Shown: positions 39,465 through 48,394 of the stretch, piece by piece
Layout: each line of letters starts with the position of its first letter
Position numbering within the stretch: position 1 is the stretch's first letter
Source of the DNA: Megasphaera sp. MJR8396C
GTDB taxonomy: Bacteria; Bacillota; Negativicutes; Veillonellales; Megasphaeraceae
Reading direction: 5' to 3'
Length of the DNA stretch: 64,000 nt
Assembly (NCBI RefSeq): GCF_001546855.1
Contig: NZ_KQ958179.1
Span: forward strand, 1-64,000
Notes under the pieces: generated by a model
Told to the model about the DNA's origin: nothing
What the model saw: only the letters and a program-made list of their open reading frames with translations
Database searches by the model: none
Made by a program: the position numbers and the translations under genes

Positions 39465-40706
39465 ATGGCTCACGTAAATGAAAACTACTTGAAACTCCCC
39501 GGAAACTACCTCTTTGCCACGATTGCAAAGAAAGTAGAAGCCTACTCCAAAGCACATCCGGAAGCGAATATCATCCGTCTCGGCATCGGCGACGTCACCC
39601 GTCCCCTGGCATCGGCCATCATCGACGCCATGCACAAAGCCGTCGACGAAATGGGCAAAGCCGAAACCTTCCGCGGTTACGGCCCCGAACAAGGTTATGA
39701 CTTCCTCCGCCAGGCCATCATCGACGGTGACTATAAAACACGGGGCATCGACCTCGATCTTGACGAAGTCTTCGTCGGCGACGGCGCTAAGACAGACGTT
39801 GCCTGCATCCAGGAAATCTTCGGCAGCGACCTCAAATTCGCCGTAGCCGATCCGGTCTACCCGGTCTATCTCGACTCCAACGTCATGTGCGGTCACACGG
39901 GCGAATGGAACGCCGAAAAGGGCATTTACGACGGCGTCGTCTACCTTCCCTGCACACCGGAAAATGGCTTCAAAGCCGTACCGCCGACGGAAAAAGTCGA
40001 CATCGTCTACCTCTGCAACCCCTCCAACCCGACGGGCACGGCCATGAGCAAAGAAGAACTGGCCAATTGGGTCTCAGCCGCTAAGAAGAACAACTTCATC
40101 ATCATCTATGACTCGGCTTATGAAACGTACATCACCGAACCGGACGTTCCCCACAGCATCTTTGAAGTCGAAGGGGCAAAAGAAGTCGCCATCGAACTTC
40201 GCTCTTACTCCAAATGCGCAGGCTTCACGGGCACTCGCTGCTCCTATGTCGTCGTTCCCCACGCCTGCACGGCTTATAAAAAAGACGGCACGGCTGTCGA
40301 ACTCAATCCCTTGTGGAACCGCCGCCAGTGCACCTTCTTCAACGGCACGCCGTACATCGTCCAGCGCGCTGCCGAAGCGTACTACAGCCCGGAAGGCCAG
40401 AAACAGTGCCTGGCTGACGTCAAATACTACATGGAAAATGCCCACATCATCCGCGACGGCCTAACCAAAGCAGGCTTCACCGTCTACGGCGCAACCAACT
40501 CGCCTTACGCCTGGGTACAGACGCCGAACGGCATGAAGAGCTGGGACTTCTTCGACCTTCTCCTCGAAAAAGCACACGTCGTAACGACGCCGGGTTCGGG
40601 CTTTGGCCCCCACGGCGAAGGCTACCTCCGCCTGACGGCTTTCGGTACCAAAGAAAATACCATTGAAGCTGTCAACCGCATCGCTAATTTAAATTTATTC
40701 AAATAA
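39465..40706 (+). CDS. dapL: LL-diaminopimelate aminotransferase
   Basis: A 413-residue PLP aminotransferase that makes LL-diaminopimelate directly from tetrahydrodipicolinate and glutamate. NYLFATIAKKVEAY, LGIGDVTRPLA and FRGYGPEQGYDFLR are DapL marks. The PLP Lys lies in SYSKCAGFTGTRC. CNPSNPTGT is the fold I aminotransferase motif. AAGGAGG precedes the ATG. It supplies DAP for the Gram-negative-type wall and lysine. It stands 14 bp before ychF, so the two are likely cotranscribed. Confidence 0.96.
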   Translation: MAHVNENYLKLPGNYLFATIAKKVEAYSKAHPEANIIRLGIGDVTRPLASAIIDAMHKAVDEMGKAETFRGYGPEQGYDFLRQAIIDGDYKTRGIDLDLDEVFVGDGAKTDVACIQEIFGSDLKFAVADPVYPVYLDSNVMCGHTGEWNAEKGIYDGVVYLPCTPENGFKAVPPTEKVDIVYLCNPSNPTGTAMSKEELANWVSAAKKNNFIIIYDSAYETYITEPDVPHSIFEVEGAKEVAIELRSYSKCAGFTGTRCSYVVVPHACTAYKKDGTAVELNPLWNRRQCTFFNGTPYIVQRAAEAYYSPEGQKQCLADVKYYMENAHIIRDGLTKAGFTVYGATNSPYAWVQTPNGMKSWDFFDLLLEKAHVVTTPGSGFGPHGEGYLRLTAFGTKENTIEAVNRIANLNLFK

Positions 40707-40720
40707 AGGTGGTTTAACCA

Positions 40721-41827
40721 TTGAGTACAAATTTGGAAGTAGGCATCGTCGGCTTGCCGAATGTCGGTAAGAGCACCCTTTTCAATGCCATTACCAAGGC
40801 CGGCGCAGAAGCGGCAAACTATCCCTTCTGCACGATTGAACCGAACGTCGGTATCGTAGAAGTACCGGATCCGCGCATCCAGGTCCTGACCGACATGTAC
40901 AACCCGAAGAAAACGATTCCCGCCGTCATGCGTTTCGTCGATATCGCCGGCCTCGTTGCCGGTGCCTCCAAGGGCGAAGGCCTGGGCAATAAGTTCCTCA
41001 GCCATATCCGCGAAACCGACGCCATCGCCGAAGTCGTCCGCTGCTTTGAAGATTCAAACATCACCCACGTCGACGGCTCCATCGATCCCATTCGTGACAT
41101 CGAAACGATCAATACCGAGCTCTGCCTGGCCGACCTGGAAACAGTACAGAAACGGGCCGACCGCATCGCCAAAGTTGCCCAGTGCGGCGATAAAGAAGCC
41201 AAGGCCGAATACGACGTCCTGAAAAAAGTCCTGGCCTGCCTTGAAAACGGCGAACCGGCCCGCAAAGCCGGTCTTACCAAAGACGACCTGCCTCAGGTCA
41301 AAGACCTCAACCTCTTGACCTTAAAGCCCATCATCTACATCGCCAACGTCGCCGAAGATGAAGCCGGCGACCCCGATTCCAACCCCAACGTCAAACGCGT
41401 TGAAGAATACGCCGCTCAGGAAGGCGCCCAAGTCGTCGCCGTTTCGGCCAAGATCGAAGCGGAAATCGCCGAGCTTCCTGCCGACGAAGCCGCCGTCTTC
41501 TTAGAAGAACTGGGACTCCCCGAATCGGGCCTCGATAAGCTCATCAAAGCCAGCTATGCCCTCCTCGGCCTGATCAACTTCTTCACCGCCGGGGCCGACG
41601 AAGTCCGTGCCTGGACCATCGTCAACGGCACGAAGGCCCAGAAAGCTGCCGGCAAGATCCACACCGACATCGAACGGGGCTTCATTCGCGCTGAAATCGT
41701 CTCTTACGACGACCTCATCGCCTGCGGCAGTGAACAAGGAGCCAAAGAAAAAGGCCTGGTCCGCCTCGAAGGAAAGGATTACATCATGAAAGACGGCGAT
41801 GTAACTTATTTCCGTTTCAACGTCTAA
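40721..41827 (+). CDS. ychF: Ribosome-binding ATPase YchF (OLA1 family)
   Basis: A 368-residue Obg-family P-loop NTPase. [13 protein letters not shown] is G1, [21 protein letters not shown] is G3, and the G4 position reads YIANVAED rather than NKxD, which gives ATP preference. A helical insert and the C-terminal TGS domain ([13 protein letters not shown] to [11 protein letters not shown]) complete it. The start is TTG 40721, preceded by AAAGGTGG. Confidence 0.95.
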   Translation: MSTNLEVGIVGLPNVGKSTLFNAITKAGAEAANYPFCTIEPNVGIVEVPDPRIQVLTDMYNPKKTIPAVMRFVDIAGLVAGASKGEGLGNKFLSHIRETDAIAEVVRCFEDSNITHVDGSIDPIRDIETINTELCLADLETVQKRADRIAKVAQCGDKEAKAEYDVLKKVLACLENGEPARKAGLTKDDLPQVKDLNLLTLKPIIYIANVAEDEAGDPDSNPNVKRVEEYAAQEGAQVVAVSAKIEAEIAELPADEAAVFLEELGLPESGLDKLIKASYALLGLINFFTAGADEVRAWTIVNGTKAQKAAGKIHTDIERGFIRAEIVSYDDLIACGSEQGAKEKGLVRLEGKDYIMKDGDVTYFRFNV

Positions 41828-41861
41828 CCAATCGCTAACATCTGACAACCTCTAAAATACG

Positions 41862-41912
41862 AAAAAAGCTCATCCCGTGACAGCAGTTTACTGCCATGGG
41901 ATGAGCCTTTTT
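41862..41912. terminator. Bidirectional terminator between ychF and the XRE gene
   Basis: A long stem built on AAAAAGCTCATCCC/GGGATGAGCCTTTTT with inner pairing and T runs on both strands. It ends ychF (+) and the XRE regulator gene (-). Confidence 0.8.
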
Positions 41913-42163
41913 CATAAGACTTGTACTTCTTCTTCACTCTTCAGATTGGGTCGAGGCGTCCGTTCATCCGTCAGCCCGGCAATGTAATCTAACGAAGTAT
42001 GATACAGCTTCGCCAGTTGAATCAGTTTTTCCACGGGAATCTTCCGTTTCCCCAATTCGTACATGCCGTACCCGACTTGTGAACATTTTAAGATTTTGGC
42101 TACATCAGCTTGAGAAAGTCTCGCCTCCAATCGGAGCGTCTTCAAACGGCTGTAGTATTTCAT
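41912..42163 (-). CDS. XRE-family helix-turn-helix regulator
   Basis: An 83-residue Cro/C1-type protein that is nearly all HTH. LKTLRLEARLSQADVAKILKCS is helices 1-3 and YELGKRKIPVEKLIQLAKLYHTSLDYIAGL completes the five-helix fold; a short acidic tail follows. Start ATG 42163 follows AGGTGA; an upstream frame to 42205 has no better site. Two 13-bp palindromes upstream (42202-42214 and 42221-42233) are likely autoregulatory sites. Confidence 0.85.
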   Translation of the reverse strand: MKYYSRLKTLRLEARLSQADVAKILKCSQVGYGMYELGKRKIPVEKLIQLAKLYHTSLDYIAGLTDERTPRPNLKSEEEVQVL

Positions 42164-42201
42164 GTCATCACCTGTTTTCATCATTATCGTATTCCAGAAG
42201 T

Positions 42202-42233
42202 ACATTAGTAATGTCCTTTATACTATTATAGTA
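42202..42233 (-). promoter_or_regulatory. Paired palindromes at the XRE gene promoter
   Basis: ACATTAGTAATGT (42202-42214) and TACTATTATAGTA (42221-42233) are perfect 13-bp palindromes six bases apart, directly upstream of the XRE gene. The second contains a TATAAT-like -10 on the minus strand (TACTATAATAGTA). Confidence 0.5.
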
Positions 42234-42238
42234 AATAT

Positions 42239-42284
42239 ATAAAAAGACGGCAACGATTATCTGCATATAATCGTTGCCGTCTTT
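42239..42284 (-). terminator. Terminator of the D-lactate dehydrogenase gene
   Basis: A perfect 18-bp stem (42243-42260 with 42267-42284), 6-base loop, T run on the minus strand, 28 bases past the gene's stop. Confidence 0.9.
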
Positions 42285-42312
42285 GCAAGTTAGGCAATCT
42301 TTTATGAAATAC

Positions 42313-43722
42313 TTAACAAATTTGTACCAATTTACCGGGATTCATTACATTATTGGGATCTAAAGCCTTCTTAATGGCTTTGATGACATTTAGTTCTGCT
42401 TCCGGCGTGCAAAGGGCGAACTCTTCCAATTTCTTAAATCCGACGCCGTGTTCGCCGGACATCTTGCCGCCCAGAGCATAGACACGAGGGAAGAGGTCGC
42501 GGTGGAAGGCCTTGATCTTTTCAAACCATTCTTCCGGTGAGAGGCCCTTCGCATTCAAAGGCAGGACGTGGATGTTCCCATCGCCGATATGAGCAACAGT
42601 GACGCAGTAGAGATCGTACTTTTCGCGAAGTTCCGGAATCTGTTTGGTGATATCGGGAATCTTATCGAGGGGAACGACGAAATCTTCCGTCTGGAACATC
42701 TTGTCGACGTCGCGGGCCGCTTCAGCAAACTGCTTGCGCAGCTTCCAAATACGCTTATCGGCTTCAAATTCGTCGATAGACCCATTTTCTTCGGCCAAAT
42801 CGCAGAGCTGTTCCATCTTGCGGTCCGAATCGTCTTCACTGAAGGATTCGACGGTGACGATGACGTAGTCGCAGCCTTCGTCGACGTGGGGCATCTTCAT
42901 ATCCAAGAACTTGCAGGTCATGCGCAGCGCTTCATTGTCCATGAATTCAATACTCGTCGGGTCGATGCCGGCTTTCAAAATTTTATTCGGCAGGGCGAAG
43001 GCTTCTTCATCGGTCTTGAATACGCAGACCATATTGAAGGTATACGGCGGCATGGGGCGGAGTTTGACCGTGACTTCCGTAATGATGCCGAGGACGCCTT
43101 CCGAGCCGGCAAAGAGCTGTTCCAGGCAAAGGCCGGTAGAACATTTCTTTAAGCGGGCACCGGCATCGAGGATATCCCCCGTCGGCGTAACGACTTTCAG
43201 GCTGTAGATCTGGTTGCGCGTCGTCCCGTATTTAACGGCTTTATTGCCGCCGGCATTGTTGGCTACGTTGCCGCCGATCATGCTGCTGTCAGCGCTGGAC
43301 GGATCACCGGCGTACAGGAGGCCGTGTTTAGCCGCTTCCCGCTGCAGGTCACCGGTGATGACCCCGGTCTGGCAGACGGCATACATATTGTCGGCATCAA
43401 AGGTGAGAATCTGATTCATCCGTTCCAATTCGACGACGATGCCGTGATAGACAGGGATAGCGCCGCAGGCAACACCGGAACCGGCCGAACGAGGCGTAAT
43501 CGGTACCAGGTATTTATTGGCCAGTTTGACGACTTCCGCCACTTCTTCCGTCGAGCCCGGGAAGACGACGACTTCCGGTTTATGGAAATAATGAGAGTTC
43601 CCTTCTTCATCGGTCTGATATCTTTCGAGATAATCGTCATCGGTCTTAACGAACTTATCCCCCAAGACGCGACGTAATTCATCTAATAAAGCTGGTGTAA
43701 CGGAATTAAATGATGCTGCCAT
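42313..43722 (-). CDS. FAD-binding D-lactate dehydrogenase (GlcD/Dld family)
   Basis: A 469-residue flavoprotein of the PCMH-type FAD-linked oxidase family. The FAD domain has PRSAGSGVACGAIP, DPSSADSSMIGGNVANNAGGNKAVKYGTT (in two halves) and GSEGVLGIITEVTVKL. The C-terminal domain carries metal-binding HIGDGNIHV and GEHGVGFKK. Megasphaera has a known zinc-flavin D-lactate dehydrogenase that passes electrons to ETF, and this fits it; glycolate or 2-hydroxyglutarate dehydrogenase is the alternative. It would feed lactate carbon into pyruvate, linking to pyc and ppsA. Confidence 0.87.
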   Translation of the reverse strand: MAASFNSVTPALLDELRRVLGDKFVKTDDDYLERYQTDEEGNSHYFHKPEVVVFPGSTEEVAEVVKLANKYLVPITPRSAGSGVACGAIPVYHGIVVELERMNQILTFDADNMYAVCQTGVITGDLQREAAKHGLLYAGDPSSADSSMIGGNVANNAGGNKAVKYGTTRNQIYSLKVVTPTGDILDAGARLKKCSTGLCLEQLFAGSEGVLGIITEVTVKLRPMPPYTFNMVCVFKTDEEAFALPNKILKAGIDPTSIEFMDNEALRMTCKFLDMKMPHVDEGCDYVIVTVESFSEDDSDRKMEQLCDLAEENGSIDEFEADKRIWKLRKQFAEAARDVDKMFQTEDFVVPLDKIPDITKQIPELREKYDLYCVTVAHIGDGNIHVLPLNAKGLSPEEWFEKIKAFHRDLFPRVYALGGKMSGEHGVGFKKLEEFALCTPEAELNVIKAIKKALDPNNVMNPGKLVQIC

Positions 43723-43780
43723 ATATAAACGCTTCCCCTCTGTCAGTCTGGATTTATGTATTCCAAAAGGCTATAGTAAA

Positions 43781-43834
43781 TTCACTTCTTCATGGAAGTT
43801 GAACATAGTATACCATATCCCAAAGACTTGTAAA
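43781..43834 (-). promoter_or_regulatory. D-lactate dehydrogenase promoter with dyad
   Basis: Minus-strand -35 TTTACA (43829-43834), 16-base spacer, -10 TATACT (43807-43812). An imperfect inverted repeat, TTCACTTC..GAAGTTGAA (43781-43803), sits just downstream of the start point, where a repressor could bind. Confidence 0.55.
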
Positions 43835-43979
43835 GCCACTTTTTCTTCATTTCTTAGGATTACACCCGTTTATTCTCTAATCTTGAAATGAAAGAACGTG
43901 ATTTTTACATAAAGTTTTACGTTTTACGGCAGCATCACTTTTACCGGTTATATTTATTTTTTATATCTTCTATGCTTGA

Positions 43980-45881
43980 TTAAGATTCAGCCAGTGATTC
44001 CCACTCTTCATAGGCGGCATCGAGCTTGGCCTGGGCCGCTTCATAGTCCGCCGTCAGGCTCATCATAGCCTCGGCGTCGGTCTGATTTTCAGGCATATTC
44101 ATCTTTACTTCATACATTTTAAGGGTCGCTTCGAGTTCAGCGATCTTCAGCTCTAACTTTTGAAGCTTCGCTTCCTGACCGTAGACCGGTGCCTTTTGAA
44201 CTTTGGCGGCCGGAGCCGGTGCCGACGACTTTTTGGCCGCCGTGTCTTTTTCCGGAAGGGCTTCTATTTCATCTTCGGCAGAAAGTTCCTGGGCTTCCCG
44301 GAGTTTTTCCCGATAATAGCTGTAGTTTCCGACGTATTCCGTCAGTTTCTTGTTTTCGAGAACCAGCGTACGGCGAGTAATCTTATCGAGGAAATAACGG
44401 TCATGGGAAATGACGAGATAGGTCCCGCCAAAATCGAGGAGAGCCTGTTCAAGGACTTCTCGCGTGGGAATATCCAAATGGTTGGTCGGTTCGTCGAGGA
44501 TGAGGAAATTAGGTCCCTGCAAAAAGAGTTTGAGCAGAGCCACTCGCGCCTGTTCCCCACCGCTTAAGCTGTCGATGACCTTAAAGACGTCGTCGCCGCG
44601 GAAGAGGAAGTGGCCTAAGGCCGACCGGGCTTCGTCTTCGCCGTAACTGAAGGCATTCATGATTTCATCGAGAACGGTCCAGGCCCCGTGAAGTTCCGTA
44701 TGTTCCTGAGCAAAGTAGCCGATATGGACCTTGCTGCCCAGGGTAATATGGCCGTCTGTCGGCTCCTTTTCCCCCATGATCATGCGGATAAGGGTCGTCT
44801 TCCCGGCTCCGTTGGGGCCGATGAGGGCCGCCGCTTCCCCGCGGCGCAGGAGAAGGGACAGATGATCAAAGAGCTGACGGTCGGCAAAACCACCACTGAC
44901 CTTATCGAGGGTCAGTACCTTTTGGCCGCACTCTTCGACGGGCTTAAAATTAAAGCAAAGGGATGCTTCATCGGGCTGCCATTCGATCCGTTCCAATCGA
45001 TCGAGCTGAGACTGGCGGCCCCGGGCCTGTTTTGCCTTGATGCCGGCCTTGTATTTACGAATATATTCTTCCGTCTCATGAATATGTTCCTGCTGTTTCT
45101 TATAGGCCCGTTCGAGGGCTTTTTGCTGCTGGTCGTGCTGTTCGACATAGCGCGTATAATTGCCCTTGTACTTGGTCACCTTGCCGTGAGACAGCTCTAA
45201 GATGCCTGTCGCTACCCGGTCGAGGAAATAACGGTCATGGGAAACGATGAGAATGCCGCCGCCGTACGACAAGAGGTAGCCTTCGAGCCATTCCAGCATG
45301 TCCATGTCGAGATGGTTCGTCGGTTCGTCGAGGAAGAGATAGTCCGGACGGCGCACTAAGGCCTTGGCCAAATTGATGCGCGTCTTCTGGCCGCCGGAAA
45401 AACTCTGGACAGGCCGATCCATGTCGGCTTCCGAAAAGCCGAGACCGCGGACGATTTTGCGGGACATCGATTCGTACTCATAGCCGCCGAGCCATTCAAA
45501 GCGCTCCTGAAGGCGGGCATAGCGATTCATCAGCCCTTCGTCATCGGGGCTGGCCTGCATCTCCTTTTCAAGGACTTTCAAATCCTTTTCCATGCGCATG
45601 ACGTCCTGCCAGGCCTCGGTAATCAACTGGCCGAGGGTAATGTCGTCGGCATAGGTCACATCCTGCTGCAAATAGCCGATAGACTCCCCTTCCGATACGA
45701 TAAAGGCACCGGCATCGTATTCCTCTTCCCCAATCAGACACTTGAGGAGCGTCGACTTCCCGGCCCCATTGGCCCCGATAAGGCCGATCCGTTCGCCGCG
45801 GCGGATTTCAAAACTGACGTCCTGGAAGACCGTGCGCACGCCAAAAGACTTACCCAATTTCTGTACCTTAATGCTGCCCAT
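43980..45881 (-). CDS. ABC-F family ATPase (YdiF/Uup-like)
   Basis: A 633-residue cytoplasmic protein with two ABC domains and no membrane part. First domain: GANGAGKSTLLKC, SFSGGQKTRINLAKAL, LFLDEPTNHLDMD. Second: GPNGAGKTTLIRM, LSGGEQARVALLKL, LILDEPTNHLD. A charged linker (about 240-300) and a C-terminal coiled coil (about 565-630) resemble Uup/YdiF types that act on ribosomes or structured DNA. Drug-resistance function is not indicated. Confidence 0.92.
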   Translation of the reverse strand: MGSIKVQKLGKSFGVRTVFQDVSFEIRRGERIGLIGANGAGKSTLLKCLIGEEEYDAGAFIVSEGESIGYLQQDVTYADDITLGQLITEAWQDVMRMEKDLKVLEKEMQASPDDEGLMNRYARLQERFEWLGGYEYESMSRKIVRGLGFSEADMDRPVQSFSGGQKTRINLAKALVRRPDYLFLDEPTNHLDMDMLEWLEGYLLSYGGGILIVSHDRYFLDRVATGILELSHGKVTKYKGNYTRYVEQHDQQQKALERAYKKQQEHIHETEEYIRKYKAGIKAKQARGRQSQLDRLERIEWQPDEASLCFNFKPVEECGQKVLTLDKVSGGFADRQLFDHLSLLLRRGEAAALIGPNGAGKTTLIRMIMGEKEPTDGHITLGSKVHIGYFAQEHTELHGAWTVLDEIMNAFSYGEDEARSALGHFLFRGDDVFKVIDSLSGGEQARVALLKLFLQGPNFLILDEPTNHLDIPTREVLEQALLDFGGTYLVISHDRYFLDKITRRTLVLENKKLTEYVGNYSYYREKLREAQELSAEDEIEALPEKDTAAKKSSAPAPAAKVQKAPVYGQEAKLQKLELKIAELEATLKMYEVKMNMPENQTDAEAMMSLTADYEAAQAKLDAAYEEWESLAES

Positions 45882-45938
45882 ATAGCTTACCCTTACCCTC
45901 CTGCAAGAACTAAAAATCGATTCCTATCATAAGTTATA

Positions 45939-45967
45939 ATTATATCATGAAAAGGCATCTCTCTCAA
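45939..45967 (-). promoter_or_regulatory. ABC-F gene promoter
   Basis: Minus-strand -35 TTGAGA (45962-45967), 17-base spacer, -10 TATAAT (45939-45944), about 58 bases before the gene. Confidence 0.6.
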
Positions 45968-46091
45968 CGCATGAGGGCTGTGAGGCCTATTCTCCAGACT
46001 GCCGTCGCTATGCGTATCAATCGATATTTACAAGATTCTCTTTTTTATAAATGCCCCTTATTTGCCCCCCTCGGCACTTTTATTTTAATAT

Positions 46092-46126
46092 AAAAATAAC
46101 CACGCGGCTTATAAACCGCGTGGTTA
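46092..46126 (-). terminator. tRNA-Ala terminator
   Basis: Stem AACCACGCGG/CCGCGTGGTT with an 8-base loop and a T run on the minus strand, 13 bases after the tRNA. Confidence 0.85.
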
Positions 46127-46138
46127 TCACATTTATTA

Positions 46139-46214
<76 letters not shown>

Positions 46215-46234
46215 ATGTATTGGTTACAAAAGAG

Positions 46235-46264
46235 ATTATAGCACTACCAGCTGGTAGCTGTCAA
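46235..46264 (-). promoter_or_regulatory. tRNA-Ala promoter with palindromic spacer
   Basis: Minus-strand -35 TTGACA (46259-46264), 18-base spacer, -10 TATAAT (46235-46240). The spacer contains the 14-bp perfect palindrome CTACCAGCTGGTAG. Confidence 0.75.
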
Positions 46265-46269
46265 GCATT

Positions 46270-46725
46270 TTATGCAGCCGGATTATTTTCAATACGACTG
46301 TAGGTATTTTCGGCGAAGTTCTTCACCGTTTCCGTATCTAGGAGTTCATCGACGCCTAAGGGAATCTCAGCCATGCTTTCGTCGACGTAGACGACGTGCG
46401 TACCGGCAACCCAAACGCCTTCCGGCAGGAGTTCTACGGCCTGACGCAGATTCTTCGAGATGTCGTCAGAGAAGAGGTCGCGGTGCATGGTAGCAAAGAG
46501 AGCTACTTTCTTAGCCTTCAGCCGCGGCAAAAGGGACCGGGACTTTTCATCGAGCTTAAGATTCAAGAACCAAATGCCGGCAAAGACGATGTCATAATCA
46601 TCGAAGCTTTCTGGGGCCTCTTCCATAGGCAGAAAATCGGTGTTGGCTGGTAAAACAGAAAGGACCGCTTCAGCTAATTTTTTCGTTCTTCCCGTTTCGG
46701 ATGAGTATAAGACTAAGGCTTTCAT
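46270..46725 (-). CDS. Flavodoxin-like protein
   Basis: A 151-residue flavodoxin-fold protein. YSSETGRTKKLAEAV is the FMN-phosphate loop (S-S-x-T-G-x-T) and DYDIVFAGIWFLN the second flavin-contact region. It belongs to the short flavodoxin family with a SSETGRT start. GAAAGGAG precedes ATG 46725. About 75 bases upstream is the inverted repeat GTTGCATTTGCAAC, related to the operator of the accessory modules at 48970 and 62346. The electron partner is unknown. Confidence 0.83.
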   Translation of the reverse strand: MKALVLYSSETGRTKKLAEAVLSVLPANTDFLPMEEAPESFDDYDIVFAGIWFLNLKLDEKSRSLLPRLKAKKVALFATMHRDLFSDDISKNLRQAVELLPEGVWVAGTHVVYVDESMAEIPLGVDELLDTETVKNFAENTYSRIENNPAA

Positions 46726-46800
46726 AAAATCTATCTCCTTTCGCTAGAATAAGTGTCTTTTTCTATGACTCTACTATACGCTAGAAACGAAAAGAACGCC

Positions 46801-46814
46801 GTTGCATTTGCAAC
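46801..46814. repeat. Inverted repeat upstream of the flavodoxin gene
   Basis: GTTGCATTTGCAAC is an imperfect-centre palindrome whose core TTGCATTTGCAA matches TTGCATTWRCAA, shared with the -35 regions at 48970-48991 and 62346-62363. Confidence 0.45.
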
Positions 46815-46944
46815 AAAGAAAATTTATTTTCGAAAGGTCTGCACAGCAAAGGATATCCGAAATCAGGTACACTCTGATCTTCCTAATTCATCGCAAAAAG
46901 ACGCCAGCCACAAGGGTTATATTCCGAGCGATTATTTTTTATAC

Positions 46945-47682
46945 TTATAGCTCGGAAGACAACTGAGCCTTATATTGTTTATATGCTTCATTATAAATGG
47001 CTTCCCGATATGATTCTGGAACCGGTATTTCCTCCCGGCCCCAATACCGGTCGTATGCATCACGTCCGGATACCGTTCCCTTATCAAAATCACAGATATA
47101 GCTATCATTATGAGAATTTCCCCATAAAACATATACGAGTGCTCTATGATTTAATGCATCGACTTCAATATTATTCAAATCAATAGAATATTTGTCCAAT
47201 TGACCTTGCGTATAAACAACCTTCCATAAAGGCTTAGCATACAGCGGTTGTCTACCACAAAGTCGTGAAACCAGATCCGTCAATGTATCCCCGGGGAACA
47301 GATTAAAGGTGACTCCCTCCGGAGCCTCAAAATTCGTAGTCTCTGCATTGGGCGCACCATTAATATATTTTGACTCGCCTATTTTTGTGACGGTTCGATT
47401 TTTAAAATCAATCATTTCATGATTCAAATGCGTTGGTACATACACGCCATTTCGATTAACAGAGCGTTCATACTTTATCCAGTACGTAACGCGATCTTGC
47501 TCCTTATCATATTTAATAGTCTGCGTATCAAGCGACATCTTCCAATATGAGTCTTGATTAAATGCCATCCATCGATCAGATTCATCATTGGCATACGCAA
47601 CATGGCTTATCAGACTGACAGTTACAATAAGTAAAAACATCAACAACTTTAAAAAATTTCTACATTCAACAAAAGTAATCAT
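46945..47682 (-). CDS. Exported protein of unknown function
   Basis: A 245-residue protein I do not recognise. It begins with a signal peptide (hydrophobic core about 12-28, likely cleavage after HVAYA), so it should be exported to the periplasm or outer surface. The mature part has SDRWMAFNQDSYWKMSLDT, RVTYWIKYERSV and a C-terminal SYREAIYNEAYKQYKAQL. The pattern of a short repeated beta-rich domain resembles small secreted proteins found singly in Negativicutes. Its AT content is well above that of the neighbouring housekeeping genes, which suggests acquisition. AGGAAGG stands about nine bases before ATG 47682. No partner gene is obvious. Confidence 0.7.
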   Translation of the reverse strand: MITFVECRNFLKLLMFLLIVTVSLISHVAYANDESDRWMAFNQDSYWKMSLDTQTIKYDKEQDRVTYWIKYERSVNRNGVYVPTHLNHEMIDFKNRTVTKIGESKYINGAPNAETTNFEAPEGVTFNLFPGDTLTDLVSRLCGRQPLYAKPLWKVVYTQGQLDKYSIDLNNIEVDALNHRALVYVLWGNSHNDSYICDFDKGTVSGRDAYDRYWGREEIPVPESYREAIYNEAYKQYKAQLSSEL

Positions 47683-47964
47683 AATACCCGGCCTTCCTAC
47701 TCTATTGTCTTACATCGATCAACAATTTTTATGGGGGCAGCAAGTCCTTCTCGGGACTTCTGACGCCAAGGAAATTATAAGTAAGATATCCAGTAATAAA
47801 ATAAATAGTAATCTTCCATTTTTAACCACTCATTTTGCCATTCTTATTTTTATAAATAAAACATATTTTTATTATACACCTTTTACAGGGTTATTTTTTG
47901 CTCGAACAGAACGAATCCATTCCCCCCTTCCGAATCCCCTGGGCTCCCATCCTATGCGCCCATA

Positions 47965-48002
47965 AAAAAAAGCTTCCGAAAAAATCGGAAGCTTTTTCTT
48001 TA
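47965..48002. terminator. Terminator of the microprotein transcript
   Basis: Stem AAAGCTTCCGA/TCGGAAGCTTT with a short A-rich loop and T runs on both strands (eight on minus). It lies about 70 bases past the stop of the 36-residue gene at 48070-48180. Confidence 0.8.
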
Positions 48003-48069
48003 TTTCAGAGCCGTCCTGTTCTCATGCTCTTTTGTGAGCGGTTGTGCCGAAGAAAGCACGCATTTTCAC

Positions 48070-48180
48070 TCAACCGAACAAGGCCTCATACAGCCAAAAC
48101 AGGAAACAGAGAAAAAGAATGATCGGTAAATGAGAAAATACCCAGCGGCCGATGTAAAAAGCTATCAGAAATGTACGCAT
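48070..48180 (-). CDS. Small single-span membrane protein (36 residues)
   Basis: A short minus-strand frame with GAAAGGAG eight bases before its ATG at 48180 (another ATG at 48186 lies too close to the site). The product begins MRTFLIAFYIGRWVFSHLP and ends IILFLCFLFWLYEALFG, so nearly all of it could form one membrane helix or a short hairpin. A plausible promoter (48253-48280) and a strong terminator (47965-48002) frame it as a monocistronic unit. I cannot name a family. It could be a regulator of a membrane complex or a hydrophobic type I toxin; there is no clear antisense RNA to favour the latter. Confidence 0.55.
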   Translation of the reverse strand: MRTFLIAFYIGRWVFSHLPIILFLCFLFWLYEALFG

Positions 48181-48252
48181 AACCATAGCTCCTTTCGAGG
48201 ATCACAGCAAAAAAACACCTGATGCCTACTGCATCTGATACTGGTTCTGCTC

Positions 48253-48280
48253 ATGATAGCCAAAAAAGAGGCCGCTTCAA
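48253..48280 (-). promoter_or_regulatory. Possible promoter of the microprotein gene
   Basis: Minus-strand -35 TTGAAG (48275-48280), 16-base spacer, -10 TATCAT (48253-48258), about 70 bases upstream. Confidence 0.4.
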
Positions 48281-48394
48281 CATCCTTCTTCTTTTATCTC
48301 CGAAATAATGACACATTTTTATATTTTATATATCGTTCAGATGACTTTAAAATCATCTTACCATATTACGGACTAAGGTGCAATGAAGCAAACA

